A DNA stretch of 64,000 nt from Arctopsyche grandis (lineage: Eukaryota; Arthropoda; Insecta; Trichoptera; Hydropsychidae): positions 22,746,486 through 22,810,485 of the forward strand of contig NC_135355.1 of the NCBI RefSeq assembly GCF_051622035.1, in the 5' to 3' direction. Under the pieces are notes generated by a model. That model was not told the DNA's origin, searched no databases, and worked only from the letters and a program-made list of their open reading frames with translations. The position numbers and the translations under genes are program-made. The number at the start of each line of letters is the position of its first letter. Positions within the stretch are counted from its first letter, which is position 1. This document shows positions 53,684 to 64,000 of this stretch, piece after piece.

Positions 53684-55069
53684 AAATGGATGTAATAATT
53701 TAGTGAAATACGTTCTTGTGATGTTAGATTTATCTGAATATTGCTGAGCATTATCTCGAGCATACCAAAGACTTTATCGACTCATCGATATTTATCATTG
53801 GAAGTGACTATAATAAGCAATGTATCATAGATAATACAGCCAAGCTATTAAAAAGAAATTTTTGATATTAAAACATGATTTATGAATATAAACATGTTTC
53901 TATGTAAAACTAAAAAAATGGGTACGGTGAAAAAAATAGAGCATTTAAATTATAAACAAAGAAAGATAAGTACTTTCTTTGGGCAAATTTAATAGAAATA
54001 AAACAACCACAAAAATGTTTGTACAGTTATTAATTTTGACTTTTTTTTTATTTCTCATGTCGTAAGAATTAAAAAGCTAATTTTAGTCGAAATGTTCCAT
54101 TTTGTAACTTATGAGGAGTATGTGTATGAAATAATTACGATCAACATTAATTTATTAATATCATTTTATTTTAAATAAAAATTGTAATGAAAACCACAAA
54201 TATTCAAGTCTTGTTTAACGAAATCATCTCCATTTATGATTAAGTTTTTTATTCCCAAACTGTCAAGTAGAATAAGATATTCATTAAATTCTATTTATTT
54301 ATTCTCTATTTCAGCAAATCATTTTTATAAATGTAGAGTATGTAATTGTTATTTAAATTATTTTTTATAAATATACACAATCATACTTATGTATATGTAC
54401 ATACACAATATACCTATTAGAAATGATAGGTGGTGATACATTAAAAAAATTATAAATGGTTTTTTTTTTGATAATGTATATTAAACATAAAAATGTAAAT
54501 TTGTGTTGGCAAAATTTTTGAAATTCCCTATTTTTGCACATACATATATTTATTACTATAATTTATTGTCTGATTTTGTAAATAAGATTTATTAAAAAAA
54601 TCTAAATATTTCTCGATTTTCATTTGTAATAATGCTCATACTAAAAGTTACACAATAATAAACTGTTGAATTTTCATATGAAGCTTATAGGAAGCTCCGT
54701 GTTTTTAAATATTGTCTAGGGGGGAGCATTGGATGTTTCCAAATAATTTTGGATGCGCCGTTGTAAAGTACAAATTGTACAAATTATACAAATGACCTCC
54801 ATAAACCTTCAAATATTCAAATGTCCTCAGACAATCTACCATTTATATATTTATCTATAGACAAAAATGCTCGATACACAATTTTAAATCACAAGAACTA
54901 TTCTGTTTAGATTTAAGAAGATGCATCTCAGCCGAAAATTCATACATGCCATATTAATTTCAAATAATAATAATTTGTTAATAAATCAAAGGTTTTGTGT
55001 ATTTTAGGAAACATATTCTCCCTAAAAGCGACATCTACATACATATTTAGCTAGCGTGTTTATAAATGA

Positions 55070-56310
55070 CTAGTGTTGTAAGTCGAGAATATTCTCGGAG
55101 AACGAGAATATTCTCCAAAAGATTATTCGTCGAGAATTTTCTTTTTTCTTGGTTATAAAACATCTCTAGATAGTTTATCAGTTTTTTAGATGATTCTAGG
55201 ATATTTTCAGAACCTAATAGGAGTAATAGGACTTTCTAGAAAGAATGTCTGAGCATTTTGAATGACATTTTTTCATTCCGACGACACTGAATATGTCATT
55301 TCGTCATTTTAACATACGCGCACTACCACCATGAACGTTTTCCGCGAAATTCTCACAGGATTGCAATGCTTATTAACTCTGGAAGCAATAAATTATACAT
55401 ATTTTTATTGCTTTGGTGAATATATTCCAATGAAATTGTTCCAACTTACTGATTTAAATATTCTTTTAAACTTAACACACGATTGTAAAATTTTTCCCGT
55501 ATTCACGCTCCATTCAATTTAGTTTAGTTTCGAGAAGGAATTGGACCTTTGCTAAAATCATCACTCTCTGAACTCAACAACCTCTGGAAATTCCCCTCCT
55601 GTTAGCATTTACAGAATATAATAAAAACACTACGATCATCCTCACATCGTCAGTGTTACCATCGCTCTCCCTACAAGGAAGACTACTACTAACCTCAAAT
55701 TTACCGTTCACATGAACTTATCAATTTTCTTTCATAATTTTCGACGAAATTTTTTAACACAAAATTTGTAGGAGTTCGGGTATTTTATATGTTATTTCAC
55801 ATCAGTGCGTACTTTTAAAACACATTACATAATATGAAATCGTAAATCTATTAAGTTTAAAAACGATAAAAATTGGTAAATAAACAATGCGAGTTACCAT
55901 TAACACTAAAACTTCAGTTGGTTTTTTTTTGCTTCCAGATCTATAAATAAATAAGTTTCTTTGAGTTTTTCTCCGAAATCGTTAAATTTTTTAACACAAA
56001 CTACATAATACGCGTAACATTTCCGTTGTGTTTCGCCAACTGCTCAAAAGTCACATTTGCTTACCCTCTCTCTGTACATATGAAATGCAAAATGTTAAAA
56101 ATTATTATTAATTAGGGTTTTGCATTAGTTAATTAATTTTATTCGTGTCTTCCCTCATCTTACTGTTCACATGAATTTATCCATTTTTTGAAATTCCAAC
56201 GGAATAGTATAAAAGCTCTCCAGATGCTCTAAAAAAGAATATTCTCGGTTTGGAGAATATTCCCGAGAATATTCTCCAAAAGATTATTACCGAGAATTTT
56301 ACAACACTAG
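55070..56310. repeat. 1.24-kb element with short terminal inverted repeats
   Basis: Starts CTAGTGTTGTAA and ends TTACAACACTAG. Next to each end are repeated GAGAATATTCTCSRR palindromes and the shared block GAATATTCTCCAAAAGATTA. The interior has no recognisable transposase. No target duplication was seen. Confidence 0.6.
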
Positions 56311-56389
56311 TTGTACCCGATGAAATATATTCGCATGGGTGTTGGGTTATTAAGTTATTAAATAAAAAAAAATTAAAGAAATGTCTCGG

Positions 56390-56582
56390 TCCTGTGTTTG
56401 ATCCACACGCGGTCGAATTTTTTTCAAATACCTTATAAATATATTTAATTTAATATTTATATTTAATTTTTTAATATTAAAAAAATGGTAAAAACTAACT
56501 ACCTACCAACCTACATATCAACAATATAAAACATCAATAGAAAAAAATAATTAATTAATTAAATAAATTTCAATAGATGGCG
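56390..56582 (+). repeat. SINE-like repeat, second copy of the 21180 family
   Basis: GGTCCTGTGTTTGATCCACA, then GCGGTCGAATTTTTTTCAAA and the same AT-rich body ending TTTCAATAGATGG as at 21180-21372. Confidence 0.5.
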
Positions 56583-56669
56583 CTAAATGCTCAGAGACGT
56601 AGCGCCGTCTATTAGCCTAGAGCAGGGTTTCCCAAACTATGTTCCGCTGAGAACTCCAATTACCCATAC

Positions 56670-57035
56670 CTACATAGCCAACAGAATAACTCAGTCGTTA
56701 AGCTTCTGCTTAACACCGAGGGGTGCCGGGTTCGATCCCATGAGCTGACCTCGATTGAAAAGAATTTTTCTGAGTACATCTGTAGTGCTGCTGGTCAAAC
56801 TTTGATATTTGTGACTCCAGGTCGATGGTTTCCTATCAGAGTTTGCCAATTTTCTCTGATTTCATTGTTGAAACGATTCCCGTTTAAAAATTGGCTAAAA
56901 ATCCTTCCTACCTACTATGTCACCACTATTTGAGTATGATTAATGTACAATAAAATTTATGTACAATTCATAGATGTCTCGTTAATTTGCGAGTTTTTCA
57001 GTGTCTCGTAATTCAACGACTTGTAATAAAAAAAA
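56670..57035 (+). mobile_element. tRNA-derived SINE, plus orientation
   Basis: Head ACAGAATAACTCAGTCGTTA (A-box region) and B box GGGTTCGATCCC at about 56729, followed by the body TTTGTGACTCCAGGTCGATG and TTTCCTATCAGAGTTTGCCA, and an A-run near 57030. The body matches the SINE at 25830-26125. Confidence 0.8.
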
Positions 57036-57363
57036 ATGCTGCATTGCAATTGTAATTTGTAATTGGCCAGGAAGTTGCATTGGGTTTTATCTGTAAGGCC
57101 TTCCTGGTAAAAAAATATATATATTTTATGATGATATGATGATGATGACTAATAAGATATAAATCATGTGCAAGAGGGAACGTAGATGAGGGAACACCCA
57201 AACATCTGCTAAATAAACCAACAACGTAATTGGAAATCGATTTTGTTTTTGTTCAAAACTTTCGGTTAATACGTCGATAATGCAGAGCGCGGCTGTACCT
57301 TGCACGAGAAACAGGTAAATGCCGTAGTCGAGTAGTACGAGTGGAAAGAGAGGGGGGGATTAA

Positions 57364-60300
57364 TGATGCAGGTGAGTAGAACAGTTGAACAGTCAACCGT
57401 TGACCGTGGACCTGTCAGCTGGTTTGCAGGCTTCTGTCAAATGTCATTTCACTCGCATTGAACTTTGCTGTCAACGTACTCACGTGACACCAGCCCGCTT
57501 CTCTATCCTGTAAGTTCGTTTTTCTACTTTGCACTACTTAATTCTACAATATGTACATATTACAATACTATCACATAATCCACATCCACTAATTTGAAAC
57601 AATTAATGCTCAATTCTTACCAACGTCTGATTTTACAAAAAATAACATCCATTTTATTTTCTTTTTTTTATTAGACTTTTCGAAATTTCATGTTTCCATA
57701 TCAATATTATAAGTAAATTTTTTTTGTAAACATTTATACTTATGCGTTATCGATCGGTCGGCATCAATCTTACTTATTTTATTATCTTTAGCATTTATCA
57801 CTGTCTTCCAATATTTACCAATGGTGCAAATAATGATAAAAAATTTAATTTTTGACCAAATTAAAATTTATAAAAATCCATTTTATTTTTTATACATATG
57901 TACATACACATAGGAAAGGCGCACTAATCAAGCGACTCTTGGAATCAGTTTATAGCAATATAAACCTTGTGCGCCTACAGTGGTGATCTTATTTAATACT
58001 AATGGATAGCAGTATAACTTGGATTTTAATTTTAAAATCAAATTAGCAACAACTATACATATACATGTATAGCGTATATACATTCTATATATGTCATCAA
58101 AATATAGATTTTTAATCATGTGTTTGAAAAAATGTAATCCATTCTTGGCTTCTTTAGACACTGATTAATTATGATACTCAATAACATTGAAACGATCTAC
58201 CGATTGACGTTTTTACTTTATTTTTATACACTTAAGTACATATGCAGTGGCGTAGCTAGGAATTTCAGGGAAACTTCATGCATGAAATTATGCAAACCTC
58301 ACCTCCCTTTTAACGTTATTTTTAAAAATATGTGATGAAATAATAAATTATAATTTTGTGTTTGTTGATACATATATAGGACTATAAATTACAAGAAAGT
58401 ACATTTTTAAAAATTCTTATTTCTTGATTTAGCCTCCTCAAAACCAGGGCACATTGAAATGTTCATTAACTTTATCGCTTGCTATTGAAGATATTTTTGA
58501 TTTATTTTCACCGGGACCTTTTGAATATCACAGTTTACACCATATTATTTTGTTGAGCTTTGTTAGTGTTTACATATGCGTTGTCATATTGGCAATTTGT
58601 GCACGATATCGCCGCCCGGTCACGTCGCTCCAGGTATGCCATTTTTATTTTCGTCGCTTTGTTAAGAAAAAATTAATTGTACGTACTGTATTACATGCTG
58701 TAATACTTGCTGTATGACATACTGTATTTTCCACAAATAAGTTCAGACGAATACAAAAATAAGTTTAATACCCCTAAATAAAAGAATTCCATAAAAAAAG
58801 TCAGGACTGGGGAAGTTAGGGTTTGCAAAAACAACAAAAAGTATATGATTTTTAAGCTGCATTTTCAATGCTTATTTTTGTGCAATGGCCAGCAATGCGA
58901 AATTATTTAGTCTGGTTTGTTCGATTGAGTTTCTTTCATAATCTTTTTTAACTCAACACTCGCCACAGAAGAGAAAAAATAATAATATAAACACGGTGTA
59001 TATGTATGTATTTCTGAATGTTTACTTTCTAAGGAGCCGTATTCTGTAAGGAGGATTTCTGACAATTGTTTCAGGAACAAATTTTCAATAAAGTATTTGT
59101 TTTAATAATAACATTACGTGATTAAACTGGTCATGAAATTGCACTGAGAACACCTCTGATTTTTTTATTCCGAGTTACTTTCAATATTTGTAAGTTGGGC
59201 AATGGTAAATTATATTGTGAGTGTATTAAAATTTGAGCCCTTATGCTTTGCATGAATTTGATACGCCACTGTAAAACCCTGGCTGCATTAGGCAACAGTG
59301 CACTGCAGCGACGCAGCGCAGCACATCAAAGTTGGTACAAAACTTTTGTAAAAAAAAAGGCAACTTTGAAGCGCAGTGCGAAATTATAGTGCGTTCAACT
59401 TTGACTCATAGTGCGTTCTATCTCATACAATTTCATACAGACAATATTTGGCCGCGCTGCGTCGCTGCAGTGCAGGTCCGCCTAGTGCGGTCAGACCTTA
59501 AATTTTAAATATTTACATGAGTTGTATGTATAATATAAAAAAAAACCCTTGAAAAACCGTGATATGGCTCCATCATCGAGTCTAGATATTATATTTAGCT
59601 GCATCATATAATATTTGCGTATGTCTCATACAGTATTTTGCCTGAAGAAACTGCGATAAACGTCAGATTTCACATGTATGTATGTTCAAACAATGTACAT
59701 AAACAAATATTGAACCTAAAATTTATTTGTATCTTTCGACGATACCGTTGACTCAACTGTACTCGATGGTGCCAGTAATAATTATTCAAAATTGTTCAGG
59801 TGGTCAATTTTTTTTTCTACCACTAATGTGACAAGCCAAAGTGCAATATACAGTGTCTTTGTGACATTGTAAGCGCTCAGGCTCTTGCATAGGGTGCCAT
59901 TTCGGTGAGTGCTCTTTCTACACACGACAAAATTATGGTATTTGAGAAAAGCATTTAACGTAGTACCGATATTTACCGGTATTGGTTTATTTAAGCAATT
60001 TTTGCAAAAAAAATAACAATTAATTACCAATAAAATATTAATTAATTAACTGTCGGATAATAATTGATTACTTTCATCAATTGCTTTAACCCTTTGAATG
60101 CTGATCAACGCCGATCAGCGTTTTGCCAAGTCCATGGGCCTGAAAAACGCCGATGGGCGTTGTATTTTGAGCATGTTCACAAGAACACTAAACGCTAAGC
60201 CTTTCCAGGTAGCATTGAAAAATAAAAATGCATTGAACATGTGTCATGTAATCCGTGTCATTCATTTTTGAACGTTTATTAAGACTGGTTTACACCGGAA

Positions 60301-63106
60301 TTTCTGAATTTATAACTATAGCAGAATTACAGAATTACAGAATTATTATGGAAATCCCTAACTGCCGAGTATTTTAGATTGTGGCTTGGCATTTAGATCG
60401 TGAGCATTACATTTTAACAACAATGAAGAAGATGGAAGTGCTTTTGGAAAAATAAATTCATTAATTGCAAGATATATTAGAGTCTAAACACACCTTTAAA
60501 AAACTCGAAAACCTCGGCGATAGTGATCTAAGGTTTGTTTGGATTAGTTACAATTTTTATACCTGCTTTATATTGGATTTCTAAATAATTCTAGTTGGAA
60601 ATGTTGGTGAAGTTTTCAGCGTGGCGGGCTTTCAACAGAAAAGACGTCAGCACTCAAAGGGTTAATTAATACTTTTTAATTATAAAATAATGTGTTTACT
60701 GGTCAAAAAGAAGAAAATAAATTTTGCGTGATCCTTGCTTTAAAAATTTTATGTGCAATTGATAGTATGGGATTTTTTTTTCTAGAAGAATGCATGTATG
60801 AATGATAAAGTTGGCATGCATTAGTCGAAAAATGGTTGAGTTTTCACCTTGTATAATATATATGTAATATGTAATGAACGAAGCGAGCGCTTAGACCATT
60901 GTAAACAATGTTCGACGGTCTCATTTTCCAGTACCGGGTACCGCCTATATCTCCTGACAACCAGATCCTACATAGTATGTATTCAAATAATCGTTAATCT
61001 TATACATCAATATATGCATTAGGAAATAGTGTCGGGTATAAGTACGATATTTATGGCATTCTTCATCTTTGGTTTTAAGTATATACATATTTGATACACC
61101 TAACGGCTTCTTTGAATAACAGGTCAAAAATAATGTTGAGTGCTGATTCATTCTTCGACTAACCTATACAAACTAGCCGGTACAACGTTTTCTTCTAAAT
61201 TCAAAACAATTCAACTAAAATACAATTGAAGTTATTATATTTCGGTAATATTGGTTGTCTATTTTGTACTGCGTAGATATTTCAAAAGCAAATTTAACTC
61301 AAAGCGTTAAAGGTAAATCTGTACGTAAAGATGGAGGAAAGCACGCCGTTAATTTTCCACCCAATTTAATGCAAACCGTGAAGTGCTCGTTGATCATCCA
61401 CTCGTAACCAGTTTTCTAAAAACAATTTTTTTTTAAATTACAATGAACGCTTTATTCATATTACACGACTTATATAGTGCCCTAAAAATTAAACCTAAAT
61501 TCATATTTGTAATTCACCAAATAATTATGCATACATATTTGAACAAAACATACATAAATGTTACTGCAGACTGCTCCATCAAAATGTAATGGTTTTTAAT
61601 CTATAGTATATATTTTTTCTGATAAGATACCCATTAGTTTCTGATGCATATATAATAACATATGTATATTTCCTCGTTTTAACATGTTCACTATTGTACT
61701 GTAAATTTATCGTTTCAAATGAAACCAACTTTGCTTTCTCAATTGCATCGTTTTGCACGAATGCACGTCATCAAATATGCATATTGATTAAATTTACAAC
61801 GTTCCTGTATTGTTACTCACAACCGATAATATTTTGAGCATAATATACCCAATAAGTGTATTGCACATACATATGTATGTATGTATCATTGATTGCCATA
61901 TTGTTGACGTTGAAACGTCTAGTTTTAGATGCTGGATAATCGTTGATTACCACATATCATTATTATATTTTCAACATATTCATATTAAATTACATCGAAT
62001 GTACATATGTGCATATTAACATATTTACATACTCAATCTATCAATTCAAATATGTCTATATTATCCGTCATATATGTATATATACAATGTATTTATGTAC
62101 ATATGTTCCAATATTATTGATGGAAAATGACTTATTCCACTTTCATAACTGGCACATATTATGACGACGCCTGTTCTGCGGGAGGATACGATGGAATTCA
62201 AACAGTTGCAATTCGCAGTGAGTAAAAAACGTTTAATGTTCAGATTTACAAACATCGTGACTAAAATAATTTCAATTTTAGATTTCGAGTATTTTAAGAA
62301 ATTAAGTAAAGTAATTTAAGTTTATTAAATTCTTTGTAATTGTATATATTCTCGAGTAATTTAATGACGTATTGCTTCCTTTAAAGCACATTGTTGTAAT
62401 AAACCACAGGAACTGAATATAATATATAATATAATATAATTATTATAACATTATTAAATGTGCAATTATGAGTTGTTGACGTACAGATACGTTCTATTGT
62501 CACGGGTATTCCATTAGATCCGTCTTGTTGAAGCGAGTGGAATCTATGGTTGATTTTGGTATCACTTTTGATCCTTAACTCAATTTTCACAACCACATCT
62601 TGACCTTTCATTTCGTCGACTCGGATTTGTCTTGAGATATGCAAAGTTTTTCTCCAATCCTTTGTGAGAAGCATGCTATAGTACAATATTATTGCGTGGA
62701 ATCTGCATAAAGAAAATTACTTTCTAGGGATTGAGAAAGTGCAAAAAAAATTTCTTCGTTTTCCATATTATAAGAAAGAGTATAGATACTACCCATATCT
62801 CTACCCTACTCTCTTTTTTTTGTGCATGCTTGGGTATAATTTCCTTGAACTTCGGAGAAACTTCTCATTAATTAATTTTGTCTCCAGCTTCTGTGTGGTA
62901 AGACGTCGTGCCTGTCGTTGTTGGAACAGTTGGGATTTTATGTCCCAAGTAATTATGTGCATGGTAGACATCATTTGACAGTTGTACCTTTGCCCGCACA
63001 GTTTCTTATCGGATGGCTCATATTCTTCTTATTGAAATCGTTACTAGCGTGCCTGAATGTGATATTTTCCACCTTAGTGAGCGTAGGTTATCAGAGATTA
63101 ATTTAA
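57364..63106 (+). CDS. Tentative 3-exon gene for a small unrecognised membrane protein
   Basis: Proposed coding exons 57364-57372 (Met-Met-Gln then GTGAGT), 58433-58633 and 62888-63106 are all phase 0 and join to 142 aa plus stop. Exon 2 encodes TLSLAIEDIFDLFSPGPF then a membrane span (LLSFVSVYICVVILAICARY) with the basic RRP after it. Exon 3 has EQLGFYVPSNYVHGRHH and one or two more hydrophobic spans (FLIGWLIFFLLKSLLACL, NVIFSTLVSVGY). I do not recognise the family. The tiny first exon is the weakest part. A different first exon is possible at 62162-62218 (starts MTTPVLREDTMEFKQLQFA, then GTGAGT, phase 0). Caution: hAT-like ends at 58245 and 59271 bracket exon 2. Confidence 0.4.
58245..59271. 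repeat. hAT-like terminal repeats bracketing ~1 kb
   Basis: CAGTGGCGTAGC at 58245 and GATACGCCACTG ending at 59271 are inverted copies of a hAT-type terminus. The flanking 8 bp do not match, so this may be two independent remnants rather than one element. It encloses the candidate exon at 58433-58633. Confidence 0.45.
59274..59499. repeat. GC-rich MITE, copy 2
   Basis: Left end CTGGCTGCATTAGGCAACAG, right end CCGCCTAGTGCGGTCAGACC, with GCAGCGACGCAGCGC inside the left part and its complement inside the right. Shares TAGTGCGTTCTATCTCATAC and AATTTCATACA with the element at 20604-20793. Confidence 0.75.
60086..60665. mobile_element. piggyBac-like MITE with TTAA ends
   Basis: Begins TTAACCCTTTGAATGCTGA and ends TCAGCACTCAAAGGGTTAA: inverted repeats of about 19 bp with one mismatch, each bordered by TTAA, the piggyBac target site. 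The left end continues with tandem GCCGATCAGCG/GCCGATGGGCG units. The 580-bp interior has no open frame. Confidence 0.75.
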
Positions 63107-64000
63107 CATATTTGTCTGGTGGCCTGTGCTCATAATTATTTTCATAATTAGATGTGAAGTATGAGTGGAGCTATGATCTTCTCTCTTCTGTTTATTTGAT
63201 ATTTTTACTAAGTACATATGCTATTATTATAATGCTATTGATTTCTATGTATTATGTATATGTAAATGTATTTTTGTCTACATATTTTTTTTCCTCTTAT
63301 ATTTTCAATTATCGCGGTGCATTAGGAATTCATGTGATGCCGCAATAGTCCAAACTTAAATATATGAGATACATATGCAGTGTGTTTAGCCTGTGAGCTA
63401 CACAAGGGCGGTAGAAAGGTATGTTTGGATATCCAGCTGTCATCACGTCGATCTGACAGACAATTCTGATGATTTCGCAAGTGATTAAAATCCTTTAGCG
63501 TTATGTCAGAGACATTTGCTTACTTTAATGAGTGCTGGCCCCCTGTGGTATGTCGATAAAATATCAAAGCGATCGTAAATGGAAATTGTTCAAAATCGGC
63601 TAACAAATTTCTAGGCCGAACCCATAGTCAGTAAATAAAATTAAAAAAAATTATGATTTTTCACAATCACACTCCAATTAACTGTCTTCAAATTGTAAGT
63701 TACTTTGATTTTTACTTTCTATTGGTATTTTGTCCGTTGAAATTCAACAAATGATTTCGCAAAGTAATTACATAGATAAACGTATGAAATTTTTATTATA
63801 CATTGTCAAAAGAGAATGTGATGAGTATAGATCGACGCCAGAGTGCAAAAATGGGCTCAACATTGTCAATTTCTATTGTGATCCTTTTTTTTTGCTCTCT
63901 AGCTTTGTAGGTTGACAATAGGCAAACCCTCTTTTCTGGAAAATAGCACTCTATCGCCTATCCTTAGTAGTAAGTCATTAATGTGCTTTGATATAATATG
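63107..64000. other. End of window, no gene seen
   Basis: After the proposed stop at 63106 the sequence holds a diverged copy of the retroposon 3' hairpin at about 63312-63353 (ATCGCGGTGCATTAGG...GATGCCGCAATAGTCC). Otherwise nothing I can name. A 61-codon open frame near 63730-63915 resembles nothing and lacks splice support. Confidence 0.5.

Larger units (their letters stand above)
53684..57363. other. 3' UTR of the long isoform and intergenic DNA
   Basis: A polyadenylation signal AATAAA at 53997-54002 follows the stop by about 310 nt. The rest to 55.0 kb is featureless AT-rich DNA. From 55.07 kb on it is occupied by the inverted-repeat element and SINEs listed separately. Confidence 0.55.

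Noticed and set aside
56620-56660. CAGGGTTTCCCAAACTATG, a hAT-like terminus
   Set aside because: Single end only, cut off by the neighbouring SINE; not enough for a feature.
63730-63915. Open frame of 61 codons with several Cys
   Set aside because: No splice signals, no family resemblance and biased AT composition; probably chance.

Overview
This window is AT-rich eukaryotic (insect) nuclear DNA with GT-AG introns, long (TA)n microsatellites, tRNA-derived SINEs, non-LTR retrotransposon fragments and many small inverted-repeat transposons. The gene content (an insect-type kynurenine 3-monooxygenase, a DGAT2-family acyltransferase) and the repeat style suggest a lepidopteran-like insect, but no species can be named from sequence alone. 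Coding was reconstructed by hand, requiring GT/AG boundaries, matching intron phase and family-like protein at every junction.

Layout. 1-3.75 kb: no gene, one hairpin repeat. 3.75-7.5 kb (+): complete four-exon DGAT2/MOGAT-family acyltransferase (337 aa), whose last intron carries a decayed Tc1-like transposon sitting inside a (TA)n tract. 7.9-14.3 kb (-): complete ten-exon kynurenine 3-monooxygenase (cinnabar/KMO, 476 aa), convergent with the acyltransferase; 438 bp separate the stop codons. 14.3-23.2 kb: no gene; retrotransposon fragments, MITEs and a ~430 bp (TA)n tract. 23.5-53.7 kb (+): one very large gene for a secretory-pathway protein with 15 tandem thioredoxin-like domains (about 1,701 aa in the long form) and a C-terminal membrane anchor. 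It also has exons for a truncated form ending in a very acidic Asp/Glu tail or in a Gly-rich Trp-Trp-Trp end, and two in-frame cassette exons. 57.4-63.1 kb (+): a tentative three-exon gene for a small unrecognised membrane protein. The remainder is intergenic DNA with MITEs and SINEs.

The multi-thioredoxin gene is the most interesting object. Its domains are encoded by phase-1/phase-1 exon pairs (an A exon with the CxxC region, a B exon with the C-terminal helix). Seven units have lost the internal intron. Seven units have CxxC, one has a wider Cys pair, and seven have no Cys pair. The domain plan with an Asp-rich alternative tail resembles a greatly expanded calsequestrin/PDI hybrid. Intron 2 holds a second striking object: a gag fragment of an LTR retrotransposon flanked by two 159-bp LTRs in inverted orientation, with a 4-bp target duplication and an 18-nt tRNA-Leu-type primer binding site. 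The apparent duplication of GTAT implies that it integrated in this abnormal form.
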